Counted from the stretch's first letter, positions 25,460 through 35,101 are shown. The stretch is DNA of 64,000 nt from DAOUEX01 sp034430235 (GCA_964478075.1 CAYZGO010000012.1:1-64000), one strand, 5' to 3'. Numbers and translations: made by a program. The notes: generated by a model not told the origin, from the letters alone.

Positions 25460-26408
25460 TTCCCCTCCTGATGCGCATCACTGGCACCAGGCACTCCATC
25501 AGCGACAGGCCACCGTGAGCGATGTCGGAGGCTGTACCTTGCACGCTCCAGTGGTAGCGGCCCCGCACGTAACATCCTTCGTCGTCGAACAGCGCATAGG
25601 TGCTGGCCTTCGACACCTTCCGCAGCCTGTCAAACTCCGGTCCTATCTCTCCAATCGGCACAGCCCGCCGCCCGCCGAAAAGCTGCCGTAATACCTTTGC
25701 CGCACGGCCCGGCGACCAAAAGAGCGTCGCGTTCTTCACGTACAGATAGCCGTGGTCCGACGTCACCAGAAACTCGTCGCCTCCAAGTCCCTCTAGCGTG
25801 ACCAGCAGCAGGTCAACCGTCTTGTCAAAGGCCTCCTGAGGGGTCAGCGCCTCGCCCCGCACCTTGTGCAACAGTTCGTCCGGGTAGGAAATCCAGACCA
25901 ACACTTCGGGCCCCGCGGGGAACAGGGCCGGGGGTTGACCGGACTGGATGTTCACCACCCGGTACTGCCGCCACTGGCGCAAGCTAGCGACGCGCTGTGT
26001 TCCAAACACACTCCGCTTAAAGGCCACCGTGCCAGATGGCACCTCGGATAGCGCATAGGAGTACTCCTGCACCTGGTAACCGCCGTCCTTCAACCGCCCG
26101 GGCAGCAGATTGGCCTCGCGGATGCTGCAGCCGTCCAGGATGATGATCGGCCCCTTGGCACCCTCGAAACGCGGTGTGCCCCGCTCGCGGCGGATCCGCG
26201 CCAGCAGCAAGTCGTAGGCGTCGAAGAAGGTCTCCAGCACAAAGCGCTCCAGCCCGTTCGTCTCTCGCTCACGCCTGACGAAGAAGTCATTGATATCGTC
26301 TATCTCATCCGCGCACCACACGCGGTTGAGGGCCTCGAAGAGCACAGCCAGTGGATCATCGGCGGTGATCAGTTCCCTGGCCAGGGCGGCTTCGTCAACT
26401 GCCTTCAT
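25449..26408 (-). CDS. pglZ: PglZ-domain protein, short form
   Basis: PglZ proteins belong to the alkaline-phosphatase superfamily and are the defining component of BREX and Pgl phage-exclusion systems. The 319-residue product has the superfamily landmarks: IIILDGCSIREA (nucleophile region, near residue 90), LVTSDHGYLYV (metal-binding Asp-His, near 210) and AHGGLSLMECLVPV near the end. Full BREX PglZ proteins are usually much longer, so this is a compact version reduced to the phosphatase-like core. It overlaps the DUF499 ATPase gene by 14 bases and the nucleotidyltransferase gene by 11. Confidence 0.88.
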   Translation of the reverse strand: MKAVDEAALARELITADDPLAVLFEALNRVWCADEIDDINDFFVRRERETNGLERFVLETFFDAYDLLLARIRRERGTPRFEGAKGPIIILDGCSIREANLLPGRLKDGGYQVQEYSYALSEVPSGTVAFKRSVFGTQRVASLRQWRQYRVVNIQSGQPPALFPAGPEVLVWISYPDELLHKVRGEALTPQEAFDKTVDLLLVTLEGLGGDEFLVTSDHGYLYVKNATLFWSPGRAAKVLRQLFGGRRAVPIGEIGPEFDRLRKVSKASTYALFDDEGCYVRGRYHWSVQGTASDIAHGGLSLMECLVPVMRIRRGSGG

Positions 26409-28968
26409 GGCTCTCAACCTCCAGGGTGGCGCTGACTGTGCCGTCCACCGGGATGGGCAGCCGATCCAGAAGCTTCAGCACCTCTTGCTTCCCTTGCGAC
26501 TCCGGGAGCTTCCATTTCAGCTTCAAGGTAGCCTGCGTGTCGGCCCCCTTGGCCTTCAGCTCAGACAGCAGCTCACTCAGAGGGCCAGCCTCTTCCAGCC
26601 CCTGTCCTTCAATCGTCACCTCTACACCGACCACGCGGTCCCCGCTGCGCAGCTTGCCCTCCACGTCAGTCTGCAGGCTGAACGGCGTGGCGTGGGCTTC
26701 CGTCCGCACCACCACCTGGCGGCCCGGTCGCAGCTCCTTAGTTTCGACCGCTTCTGGCTCTTCAAGGGGTTTTCCGGGGTATTGGACGGGCGGCCATTCT
26801 GCTTCCGTGATCTTGCCCTCTTCAACTGGGCTCGGACCATACTGCTTAAGGTAGAGCACCACGTCCTCAGAGAAGCTCGTCGGGGCACGATTGTCCTGGT
26901 CGTAGAGCGTCTTGCCGCGCACCATCACGATCTCACCGGCCTCGTTGCAAAGAGCGCGGACCCGCTTGCGCAGGTCTTCGGGTTCGACCAACACGGGCCG
27001 GCCCAGCAGCTTGAGGAACGAAAGGCGTAGCTCATCGAAGCGCTTCCCTTCTTCGCCCACATCCTGCAGTTCGGCGCGAATGGCGTCGTCCAGTATCTCA
27101 GCCCCAAATGCCTCTCTCACTTGCTGGAGGATGGCCGCTCTGTCCAAGTCACACTCGATGGGACGGAAGTAAATCTTGTCCCCCCGTCCGCCCGGCTTCA
27201 TCCACTCGCCGTAGGCACTGTTGAGCTTGGCGCGCAGGTCCCCCTCTTCGCGCTGCCTGTACTTGGCCAGTTGGGGCTGCTTGTCTTTCTCCAGCTTGCT
27301 CTTGAGGTCATCGCACACCAGCAAACGCTGAGCACTGATTAGGAAGCTCGTGTTTTGGGTCAGGTCGCCGGCGCTCTTGGGCCGCACAAAGACCAACGTG
27401 TTGCGCCATTCCTTCCCGTGGTAAACCTCCTGGCGAATGGCCTCGTCGTCCATGTACTTGGTAGAGATCACAACCTTGATCTGGCGGCTATCCACGATTT
27501 CGTCGAGGGGGTAGACGAACCTGCTGAGGTTCGTACCGCCTGCCAAGTCAGCGATCAGGTCGCGCAGCCCGTCTGCTGCCTCCTGCTGACCCTCGTCGTC
27601 CTCCAACTTCCGTGCTGCCCGCGAGTTGATGCTGATCGGCAAGTTCTCCTCGGCTCGAATAACGTACCGGTCCTCGCTGCGCCAAAGGTACCAGGCATTG
27701 CGCTCCAGCGACCCCAGCACACGATGCAGTTCATTGACGTTCAGACCGGGGCGCAGGCAGCCCAACAGGATCTGCGACTCAGTCGCCCCACCCATCTGCG
27801 GCACAAACGAGCGCAGCAGGATGGTGGACAGCATGTCGCGGGCCAGCAATTCGTCTTTGCTGCGCTGGATGTCGTCCATGGCCCTGCCCAGCAGCACGGG
27901 ATCAAGTTGATACAAATCGTCGTGAACCTCAGCAAAGCTGGGGTCGACGTCCGAGGGCAGCAGCATTTCCCGCTCGCCTGCGCAGCGCCGCAGCACACCG
28001 GACAGGACATAAAGAACTCCCCTGGTGTTTTGGGTGTCCTTGCAGCCTCCGTAGACCTCAAAAAGCACGTCCATCAGCTCAGGATGCAGAGGATAGTAAG
28101 CCAGCATCCTCTTCCGGTAACTGTCCAGAGTGCTGGAAGGGATGCCCACCTGCTCTCCCACGGCAGCGTAAGCATCCACATAGTCATCAACTGTACGCCG
28201 AGCCGCACCCTGATCAATCTCTTCGAACATGCGGAAGAGCACTACCTTTGCTCTGTCCTCCTCCACTCGCAGGTCCTTGAAGAACATCCTCTCACGTCCC
28301 ATGCGTCCCAGCAACTCCTGATTGCGGCCGTAGAGCGAGGCCAGAAAGATGAGCTTGAGGCTGGTGTCCTCCGCCATCTCGGTCAGGTTTTGCAGGAAAT
28401 TCAGGTTGTGCTCTCGCCGAGAGCGATCCTCGATGGGGCCAAACCACGATTCGAGTTCATCGAGGATGATGACCAGTGGAGTATCACCCACCAATTGCCG
28501 AATCTGATCGCCGGTGGGGTGGTCGCGCACCTTAGCCAGTAGGTCCACCCGCCCCAGCTTGGTGAAGATCGGTTCCCAAGCAAAGTCGGGGTCCTCAATC
28601 AGCAAATGGCAGACTGCGGCCCGCACGCCAGCGGGGAAACTCAAAGACAGTCCCCACTTGTCCAGCCACTGCTGTCCTTCGCCAGGTGAGGTCAACAGGT
28701 GGTACAGGGCTAGCAGGCTGTGGGACTTGCCGGTGCCATAGTCGCCTGCGAAAACAAAGGTGCCCTGCCTGCGTTTGCCCTGGATGCGCTCTTCGATGGC
28801 TGCCGTCGCCTGCCGCAGCGCCTGGGTGGGATACGTCATCCCCAACATACGCTTGGCGGAACTCTCCGGTCTGGTGGGATCGTCGAGACGATAGAGCTTG
28901 ACCGCGCCAAAGACCTCCCCGCGAAGCACTTCCTCACATATCTTGGTAGCGTCTCTTATGACGGTCAT
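26395..28968 (-). CDS. Large DUF499-type AAA ATPase (BrxC/PglY-like)
   Basis: An 857-residue ATPase, first gene of the minus-strand defence operon. The N-terminal segment contains KICEEVLRGEVFGAVKLYRL. Walker A is FAGDYGTGKSHSLLALYHLL near residue 75 and Walker B is PLVIILDELESWFGP near 170. The C-terminal part carries a lower-complexity beta-rich tail ending in a paired EGQGLEEAGPLSELLSELK segment. BrxC/PglY proteins of BREX and COG1483 (DUF499) ATPases show this organisation and are thought to form large oligomers on DNA. The start at 28968 follows GAGGTG. About 270 bases separate it from the tRNA-containing repeat copy C, and the promoter must lie in that space. Confidence 0.88.
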   Translation of the reverse strand: MTVIRDATKICEEVLRGEVFGAVKLYRLDDPTRPESSAKRMLGMTYPTQALRQATAAIEERIQGKRRQGTFVFAGDYGTGKSHSLLALYHLLTSPGEGQQWLDKWGLSLSFPAGVRAAVCHLLIEDPDFAWEPIFTKLGRVDLLAKVRDHPTGDQIRQLVGDTPLVIILDELESWFGPIEDRSRREHNLNFLQNLTEMAEDTSLKLIFLASLYGRNQELLGRMGRERMFFKDLRVEEDRAKVVLFRMFEEIDQGAARRTVDDYVDAYAAVGEQVGIPSSTLDSYRKRMLAYYPLHPELMDVLFEVYGGCKDTQNTRGVLYVLSGVLRRCAGEREMLLPSDVDPSFAEVHDDLYQLDPVLLGRAMDDIQRSKDELLARDMLSTILLRSFVPQMGGATESQILLGCLRPGLNVNELHRVLGSLERNAWYLWRSEDRYVIRAEENLPISINSRAARKLEDDEGQQEAADGLRDLIADLAGGTNLSRFVYPLDEIVDSRQIKVVISTKYMDDEAIRQEVYHGKEWRNTLVFVRPKSAGDLTQNTSFLISAQRLLVCDDLKSKLEKDKQPQLAKYRQREEGDLRAKLNSAYGEWMKPGGRGDKIYFRPIECDLDRAAILQQVREAFGAEILDDAIRAELQDVGEEGKRFDELRLSFLKLLGRPVLVEPEDLRKRVRALCNEAGEIVMVRGKTLYDQDNRAPTSFSEDVVLYLKQYGPSPVEEGKITEAEWPPVQYPGKPLEEPEAVETKELRPGRQVVVRTEAHATPFSLQTDVEGKLRSGDRVVGVEVTIEGQGLEEAGPLSELLSELKAKGADTQATLKLKWKLPESQGKQEVLKLLDRLPIPVDGTVSATLEVESHEGS

Positions 28969-29242
28969 GACACACCTCACTTCCCGCTGCGGCGCCGGCG
29001 CAAATCAAACTTCCTGAGTCATCCTGACGGCTTTTACAGGCCAATTCTAGCACATCTTGCCCATTTTCGCAATGCTGTTGCGTGCGGCGTGCACAGTGTC
29101 CATGGCGTGCTGTACGGACCTTGGGGTATGGGTACACTGAGCATATGGGGACAGCGCTGAAGCTAGCGTGAGCAAACCCTGGGAATCTGGACCAGAGGCA
29201 CCATCACGGGTCAACGCCGCACACGTGCGACCGCGACACGAC

Positions 29243-29444
29243 GGGCGGCTGCGAGAATTGGCGACTCGGAGTCCTGCCGACTCCGCAACAAGCAAGGCTT
29301 GCGATCCACGCAGACCTACTAGATATAGCGTATGGCTTCAAGTCGCAGGCTACGTATTGTATGAGGCGGATCGGCACGCTGCTGGTGACTTGAAACCCGC
29401 TGGAGCAAAACTCCATGAGGGTTCGATTCCCTCCCGCCCTACAC
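29243..29444 (+). repeat. Element-end repeat with tRNA-Leu 3' fragment, copy C
   Basis: This is a diverged copy of the unit in B and D. A decayed coding tail begins GAGAATTGGCGACTC. Degenerate palindromes follow at 29315-29335 and 29348-29366, then the tRNA-Leu 3' half at 29387-29444. It marks the right end of the PglZ interval. It is the most decayed of the three units, suggesting the oldest insertion. Confidence 0.72.
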
Positions 29445-29450
29445 ACGAAG

Positions 29451-29475
29451 AGGCCCTCCTGCGATGGGAGGGCCT
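29451..29475 (+). terminator. Hairpin after repeat copy C
   Basis: AGGCCCTCC-TGCGAT-GGGAGGGCCT folds into a 9-10-bp GC-rich stem. It corresponds to the hairpins after tRNA-Leu (8412) and copy D (47589), and GGTGGAAGACGCCATC follows it as in copy A. Confidence 0.65.
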
Positions 29476-29994
29476 TGCTGGTGGAAGACGCCATCCAGGG
29501 CGCAGACATCTTTGTGCTTGCAGTCGCCCATTTGCTCGACGAGACGAAAGGAGCCTGCACGCCAGCCTCGGCTTCCACAAGAGCGTTATACATCACTCTC
29601 CCATGGGAGTGACTCCAGAGGTCAACTGCAGTAACTGGCAACAACATCCAAGGAATCGCGATATGGTGCCTTTGCTACATTATGAACTTGGAGACGGGAT
29701 CTATTTCGCCGCAGAGTACCGAAAGTTGGCCAGTTCCGTCTACAAGCAGCAGTGGGAAAAAGAGGCCAAGGAGGATCATGTCAGGGCCGCGATCGCCAGA
29801 CCTTCGCGTGGCAAGGACGACTATGCAACCGTAACTATCCGCAACACGTCCACTGAACCACTCGCGGGGAAGCTGACCGCCGACGTGCTCGATAACGCCA
29901 CTGGCCTGTCCGTGCTTGACGCCAGTGCAGCGCCTGCCAGAGCAGCAGAAGTACAAGGCGTCTCGACGCGCTTATCTGCTGTTCGTCTGCTGCG
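29476..29994. other. Non-coding stretch between repeat C and the malic enzyme gene
   Basis: Open frames here lack ribosome sites and family resemblance. Apart from the GGTGGAAGACGCCATC string shared with the sequence after tRNA-Leu, I see nothing I can name. Confidence 0.5.
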
Positions 29995-31347
29995 CTACGC
30001 TTCAGGTACTGGCGCAATCATGCCTTCGCTCATCAGCAACTGTACCTGATCACGAGTGGCCTTGATCGTCGCAGAAGCCTTGGCCCAGAGTTCCTCGCGG
30101 GTAGCTTGTAGACGTGCCACACCCTGCTCCTGAGCCTTCATAGCGACCGCCACTGCTTCACGAGGGAAGACTTCCCACTCTTCCATCGTCGGGACGATGT
30201 ACTCTTCATGGATACCCTTGTCCTCGGCACACCGCGCTAACTCCTGTGCCGCTGCCAGGCACATCTCGTTGGTAATGGTACGCGCGCGCACATCCAGCGT
30301 GCCTCGGAAGATGCCAGGGAATCCGAGCGAGTTGTTGATTTGGTTGGGGAAGTCCGAACGGCCAGTGCCAAAAACGCGGACTCCGGCTTCCTTGGCCTCC
30401 CAGGGCCAGATCTCTGGCACGGGCTGAGCACATGAAAAGATGATCGCATCGTTGGCCATCCCCTTGACCCACTCGGGCTTGATCGTTCCAGGGCCAGGCT
30501 TCGAGAACGCAAGACAAACATCCGCTCCACGCAGTGCCTCGGCGATTCCCCCACGACGGTCCTCCGCATTGCCTTCCAAGCAAACGCGCCACTTGGTAGC
30601 AAACGAGGCTTGTGTATCTTCGATGTCCTTTCGATCGCGGTGCAGAATGCCCTTCGAGTCCACGGCGATCAAGTTGCCCAGATCCAAGCCGCTGGCCTCC
30701 AACAGCGCAACCGTGACGACCTGAGCCGCGCCAAGACCGATCATCACCACCTTTACCTCTGACATCTGCTTGCCTACAATCTTGAGCGCATTGGTCAGTC
30801 CAGCCAGCACCACTGTTGATGTACCTTGCTGGTCATCATGCCACACCGGGATTTCCAGGTCAGGATCATTGCGCAAAGCATTCAAGATGTAGAAACATTT
30901 CGGCTGAGAGATGTCCTCCAGGTTAATGCCGCCAAAGGAAGGCTGAATCAGTTTGACGGTATGAATGATGTCGTCGGGATCCTTGGTATCCAGACACAAC
31001 GGCACGGCATCGACTCCACCGAGGTACTTGAACAGCAACGCCTTGCCTTCCATGACCGGCAGCCCTGCTCGTGCCCCAATACTACCCAGACCCAGCACTC
31101 GGGTGCCGTCGGACACAACAGCGATAACATTAGCCCTGTTTGTGTGCTCCCAGATCAGCTCGGGGTTGTCTCGGATCGCAACGCACGGGGCTGCCACGCC
31201 TGGGGTATACCAGATGCCGAAGTCCTGGTAGTCCCGAATTGGGCACTTGAGCCCTGTCTCTACTTTGCCGCGATAGAAGGGATGCAAGCGCAGTGCATCC
31301 TCAGACGGTTTTCTCGCCTTGGCCAACAACTTCTCTGCATCGTACAT
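29995..31347 (-). CDS. NAD(P)-dependent malic enzyme
   Basis: Malic enzyme decarboxylates malate to pyruvate with NAD(P) reduction. The 450-residue product has the bacterial short-form length. It contains DFGIWYTPGVAAPC, VIAVVSDGTRVLGLGSIGA, the metal site in PVWHDDQQGTSTVVLAGL and the nucleotide loop VMIGLGAAQVVTVALL. Loop G-A-A-Q differs from the common GAGAAG, so cofactor preference is uncertain. I start at ATG 31347 because GGAGG lies six bases upstream and the homology begins there. It is the last gene of a minus-strand cluster of CoA ligases and lyases, and would link malate or a derived oxoacid to pyruvate. Confidence 0.93.
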   Translation of the reverse strand: MYDAEKLLAKARKPSEDALRLHPFYRGKVETGLKCPIRDYQDFGIWYTPGVAAPCVAIRDNPELIWEHTNRANVIAVVSDGTRVLGLGSIGARAGLPVMEGKALLFKYLGGVDAVPLCLDTKDPDDIIHTVKLIQPSFGGINLEDISQPKCFYILNALRNDPDLEIPVWHDDQQGTSTVVLAGLTNALKIVGKQMSEVKVVMIGLGAAQVVTVALLEASGLDLGNLIAVDSKGILHRDRKDIEDTQASFATKWRVCLEGNAEDRRGGIAEALRGADVCLAFSKPGPGTIKPEWVKGMANDAIIFSCAQPVPEIWPWEAKEAGVRVFGTGRSDFPNQINNSLGFPGIFRGTLDVRARTITNEMCLAAAQELARCAEDKGIHEEYIVPTMEEWEVFPREAVAVAMKAQEQGVARLQATREELWAKASATIKATRDQVQLLMSEGMIAPVPEA

Positions 31348-31545
31348 ATTCCCTCCTGGTAACATCTTCGTGGTGGACGGCACAGGCGCATTGTCAGGCA
31401 TCCAGGCCATCCTTCTCCAAAACGTGCTGCAAGGCAGCGATTCACACCCCAAACATGCTGACGAAAGCAAAACGAATAGGAACAGCACAATCAAGATAAA
31501 ACCGGTTCCGCGTAATTGGGGAGATGGCGGACGCTCAGTTGGCGT

Positions 31546-32493
31546 CTACATCGAGGGTAGTGGATGCAGATCGCAACTGCGGCCGGCCCTGATGAGCTGT
31601 CCGGGGAAAGTCATGCCCAGAATCCGCTCTGCATCCCGCACAGCGCTCAGCAGCGCCTCCACGTCGATTTCTGTATCGACACCCATCCCGTGCAGCATGT
31701 GCACCATGTCCTCAGTGCACACATTGCCGGTTGCCCCTGGGGCGAAGGGGCACCCCCCTAACCCACCGAAGGAAGCCTCGAACGACGTGATACCCACTTG
31801 CATAGAAGCCAACAGGTTCGCCGCGCCCGCCCCACGGGTGTTGTGAAAGTGCAGGACGATTCCGATCCCGGGAAACTCGTTCAGTACACGCTCGGCCACA
31901 GCAGCAACCTGCTTCGGATTGGCCATCCCGGTGGTATCGCACAGGTTCAGTTCAACGCATCCCATGTCCACGAACCGCTGGCACACGTGCAGCACTCTCT
32001 CAATGCGCACGTCACCCTCGAACGGACATCCAAAGACCGTTGCAAGGCTGGCCCGGACCGGGATCTTGGCCTGCGCAGCCAGCTCCACAACGCCGGGGAA
32101 AGCAGCCAGTGACTCCTCCACACTCCTGCGCACATTGCTCCGGTTGTGAGAATCACTCGCGGACACGACCAGGTTCAACATGTCTGCGCCTGCTTCGATG
32201 GCTCGTTCAGCTCCCTTGAGGTTGGGGGCCATGGCAAAGCACTGGCACCCACCGCGCTTGATCCCGCGCATGACTTCCGCCGCGTCACGCATCTGCGGCA
32301 CGAACTTGGGGTGCACGAACGAGGTCACCTCCATGCGTCGTATGCCGGCCCCAATCAGTGAGTCGATCACATGGATCTTGTCCTGGGTCTCGATGAAACT
32401 CGGCAGAATCTGGAACCCGTCACGTGGCCCGACCTCGATGATCTCCACCCGTTCGGGGAGCATATCTTCCCAGGCTGACAGCTTCACAACCAT
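31546..32493 (-). CDS. HMG-CoA-lyase-family enzyme
   Basis: A 315-residue DRE-TIM metallolyase. It has VEIIEVGPRDGFQ at the N-terminus (catalytic Arg-Asp), the metal histidines in HFHNTRGAGAAN, and the family signature GGLGGCPFAPGATGNVCTED with the catalytic Cys. HMG-CoA lyase splits 3-hydroxy-3-methylglutaryl-CoA to acetoacetate and acetyl-CoA; relatives cleave other branched hydroxyacyl-CoAs. The neighbours (two acid-CoA ligase sets and a CitE-like lyase) suggest the substrate is a CoA-activated hydroxy-dicarboxylate rather than a leucine-pathway intermediate, because no leucine degradation genes are present. The start at 32493 follows AAGGAG. Confidence 0.9.
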   Translation of the reverse strand: MVVKLSAWEDMLPERVEIIEVGPRDGFQILPSFIETQDKIHVIDSLIGAGIRRMEVTSFVHPKFVPQMRDAAEVMRGIKRGGCQCFAMAPNLKGAERAIEAGADMLNLVVSASDSHNRSNVRRSVEESLAAFPGVVELAAQAKIPVRASLATVFGCPFEGDVRIERVLHVCQRFVDMGCVELNLCDTTGMANPKQVAAVAERVLNEFPGIGIVLHFHNTRGAGAANLLASMQVGITSFEASFGGLGGCPFAPGATGNVCTEDMVHMLHGMGVDTEIDVEALLSAVRDAERILGMTFPGQLIRAGRSCDLHPLPSM

Positions 32494-32509
32494 CGCAAGC
32501 GACTCCTTG

Positions 32510-33415
32510 CTAGAGATGCATCTCTCCCAGCATCTCACGAGCAATCACGCCGATATCACCAAAGTGCTCCACCACGCGCACACCAGCGGATCGAAGCGCC
32601 TCTTGTTTGCTTTCGGCCGTCCCCACACCCCTGGATATGATGGCTCCCGCATGACCAAAACGCACGTCAGGTCTGGCATAACGCCCCGCGACATAGGCAA
32701 CCATCGGCTTGCTGAACCCGCCATTGCGGATAAACTTCGCGGCATCTTCCTCTACGCTGGTTCCGATCTCGCCAAAAAAGGCGACCATCTTGGTTTCAGG
32801 GTCCTGTTCAAAAAGCTCGAGGAACTCCCGTAAGGTCGTGCCGATGAAAGCATCTCCGCCCATGCCGATGGCCGTGCTCTGACCCAGGCCGGCCTGGTTG
32901 AGGTAAAAGGCCAAAGTCGTGGTGTTGCCGCCGCTGCGTGACAGCACGCCCACAGGGCCAGGACTGAAGAACTCCCTGGCCGCACGAGGGTTTCCGCCGA
33001 TCATTCCGACCAGCGCCTTGCCGGGGCTAATCAGTCCGATGGTATTGGGCCCGATGACACGAGCCTGTCGGTGCTGAGCGTAAGCCACAACCTCAAGCAT
33101 GTCCTGCTGCGGTACCCGCTCAGGGTGCAAGCTGATAACCTCGATTCCCGCATCCAAAGCTTCGAAAGTCGCCAGTTTGGCAGCCCTTGCTGGAACGAAT
33201 ATGGTGGAGACATTGATACCTGGATGGCGCATCTTGGCCTCGAGAACTGTGTTGTACACCGGCACGCCCTCGACCACCTGCCCCCCTTTTCCAGGCGTCA
33301 CCCCGGCGACAACTTGTGTCCCATATGATTGCATTAGCTTGATCCGCAGTATGGCTTCGCGGCCAGTAGCTCCCTGTACAACAACTTGGGTGTTTTCATC
33401 GACTAGTATTGACAC
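32510..33415 (-). CDS. Succinyl-CoA synthetase-type alpha subunit, set 1
   Basis: A 301-residue SucD-like protein with the CoA-binding Rossmann N-terminus (VVVQGATGREAILRIKLM) and the phospho-histidine in VRFGHAGAIISRG near residue 247. An active-site Glu segment lies in FGEIGTSVEEDAAKFI. These are the residues needed for acid + CoA + ATP ligation. It pairs with the ATP-grasp beta subunit at 33769. In ordinary sucCD operons the two genes are adjacent; here a ferredoxin-like gene lies between them. The likely GTG start at 33415 has GAGGTG upstream. The substrate could be malate, citramalate, itaconate, succinate or similar and cannot be read from sequence. Confidence 0.9.
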   Translation of the reverse strand: MSILVDENTQVVVQGATGREAILRIKLMQSYGTQVVAGVTPGKGGQVVEGVPVYNTVLEAKMRHPGINVSTIFVPARAAKLATFEALDAGIEVISLHPERVPQQDMLEVVAYAQHRQARVIGPNTIGLISPGKALVGMIGGNPRAAREFFSPGPVGVLSRSGGNTTTLAFYLNQAGLGQSTAIGMGGDAFIGTTLREFLELFEQDPETKMVAFFGEIGTSVEEDAAKFIRNGGFSKPMVAYVAGRYARPDVRFGHAGAIISRGVGTAESKQEALRSAGVRVVEHFGDIGVIAREMLGEMHL

Positions 33416-33423
33416 TGCACACC

Positions 33424-33768
33424 TCAATCGACCTGGTAAACGAGCAACTCAGCCACCGACCTCAGGTATTCGTCGAATCCCGCGAGTGGGAGGTTGACCT
33501 GCACCGCCCGCTTGCCGTACAGCTCACAGTCTAGCTCGCAGCCCAGGCATTCTACACAGCCTCCGCGTTCGATCTCGGCCAAGGACCATCGTAGGCTTGG
33601 CACCTGCTGTTCAACATCCAAGACAAGAGGACCGCCTTGAATCGTACACACCTTCACACACGCCTTCGTCTCACACTCGATGCAACGCTGGATATCAATG
33701 GCTATGGTTCCACCCGAACGAACCTTGAACTCCAGCAGTTTCTTACCAAGGGTTCGGTTCTCCCTCAT
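33424..33768 (-). CDS. Small ferredoxin-like protein between ligase subunits, set 1
   Basis: A 114-residue protein with two cysteine groups, CIECETKACVKVC near residue 29 and CVECLGCELDC near residue 71. They are arranged like the ligands of two Fe-S clusters in a dicluster ferredoxin, although spacing in the first group is unusual. It abuts the beta-subunit gene without a gap and ends eight bases before the probable alpha-subunit start, so all three are coupled. A paralogue occupies the same position in set 2. CoA ligases need no Fe-S cluster, so the protein may be a structural, sensory or electron-delivering third subunit. That idea is inferred. Confidence 0.82.
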   Translation of the reverse strand: MRENRTLGKKLLEFKVRSGGTIAIDIQRCIECETKACVKVCTIQGGPLVLDVEQQVPSLRWSLAEIERGGCVECLGCELDCELYGKRAVQVNLPLAGFDEYLRSVAELLVYQVD

Positions 33769-35040
33769 TCAGCACCTCCCACCCGCAGCTTTCCATTCTC
33801 TATGCAGCGCTGCAAAGGTCTCAGCGGTGCTTCGTTCGGTGGCATCCCTACCGAGGACACGCACCCAACGCCCCCCCATGATTCCGTGGTCTGCCAGGAG
33901 TTTGATGGCGTCCTCATCCCACGCGCCGCGGAAGGCCAGGACACTTGGAATGTTCGGCTGTCCCCCGCTCTCAACGTAGATTTCTTTCAATGCCTTGATG
34001 ATCCCCCGGGCGGTGTTGTCGAGCTGCTGACTGGAAATACAGGATAGGAACACGTACCCCTCAATGCCCGGCTGCGAGAAGATGATCCTGGTAATACGGT
34101 ACAGCTTGGAGCCAACCGGATTGCCCGAGGTATCACAAAAGTCCACAGGGTAGAAGCCCAACGGCACCAGTTCGTCCATCATCGCCAGGCTTGCTCCAGC
34201 GCCAACGCAGTCAAAGCCGATTGGGGTCATGTTGTGCTCACGTATGTAGGACAGGTCGGGGTCGATCTGCACAAAGTGGACCGTGCCTCGGTGATCGTTG
34301 TGGTCAATGCTGCCGGCAACTCGCTCCAAGACTGTCGCACTTCGATTCCCGGCCTCCTCAGCCATCTCGATGTTCAGCCCTGCCTGTCGGCTCACGGCGT
34401 CATCATCAATGTCCACACGGGAGTCAAGCGCAACCACTCGGTCAGTTGCAAGAGCCAACGGATTGATCTCAGCAAGCTTGCAATCGTGGTGGCGATAGAG
34501 GGCATACAGACTGCAGATGACACGGGCAACGGCAAGCCTCTCTTGCGAACTAATGCCAGGAACACTCCGCAGGAGATTAAGGGCGTCATAGACATGCATC
34601 CCACGCAAGATGTCTACGTAGAACTTGAGCAGAGCATCGGGTCTTTGCTGAGCCATCTCTTCGATATCCACGCCGCCCTCACCACAGACAATTACCACCG
34701 GGGTTCGACTGCTTGGATCAGCCGTGACGCCTACGTAGATCTCCCGCTTGACATCCACTTTTTCCTCAACCAGGAGTGTATCCGTGGGCAACCCGCGGAC
34801 CGTCGAAGACAGCATAACTGGCACGGCGCTGAGCAATTCGTTATCGTCATTGACAATCCGTATGCCGCCTGACTTGGCTCGTTTACCGGCATAGACCTGG
34901 GCCTTCACCACAAGTGGGTATCCAATGTCGTCGGCAGCCGCTTTCGCCTCCTCCAAGCGCCGAACCACTTTGCCTTTGGGCGTGGGGATCTTGAATCGGC
35001 TGAAGATATCCTTTCCTTGATACTCCAATAATCTCGCCAA
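33769..35040 (-). CDS. Succinyl-CoA synthetase-type beta subunit (ATP-grasp), set 1
   Basis: A 423-residue SucC-like protein. It begins MARLLEYQGKDIFSRFKIP, the usual ATP-grasp opening, with VVKAQVYAGKRAKSGGI (nucleotide-binding loop) and AEINPLALATD (metal ligands). The C-terminal power-helix domain includes FCDTSGNPVGSKLYRITRII. In sucC the NPx loop reads GNGAG-like; here SGNPVGSKLYR replaces the succinate-pocket region, as it does in set 2, which suggests a different acid substrate. It is followed with no gap by the ferredoxin-like gene and then the alpha subunit. Confidence 0.9.
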   Translation of the reverse strand: MARLLEYQGKDIFSRFKIPTPKGKVVRRLEEAKAAADDIGYPLVVKAQVYAGKRAKSGGIRIVNDDNELLSAVPVMLSSTVRGLPTDTLLVEEKVDVKREIYVGVTADPSSRTPVVIVCGEGGVDIEEMAQQRPDALLKFYVDILRGMHVYDALNLLRSVPGISSQERLAVARVICSLYALYRHHDCKLAEINPLALATDRVVALDSRVDIDDDAVSRQAGLNIEMAEEAGNRSATVLERVAGSIDHNDHRGTVHFVQIDPDLSYIREHNMTPIGFDCVGAGASLAMMDELVPLGFYPVDFCDTSGNPVGSKLYRITRIIFSQPGIEGYVFLSCISSQQLDNTARGIIKALKEIYVESGGQPNIPSVLAFRGAWDEDAIKLLADHGIMGGRWVRVLGRDATERSTAETFAALHREWKAAGGRC

Positions 35041-35101
35041 GTGTACACCTCCATACTACTCCATGTGCTGCCAGCTCTGACTCGATATGTCAGCTCTACC
35101 T

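Noticed and set aside
29168..30049. Open frame of ~290 codons across repeat C and the spacer
   Set aside because: It runs through the tRNA fragment and hairpin, has no ribosome site and no family resemblance.
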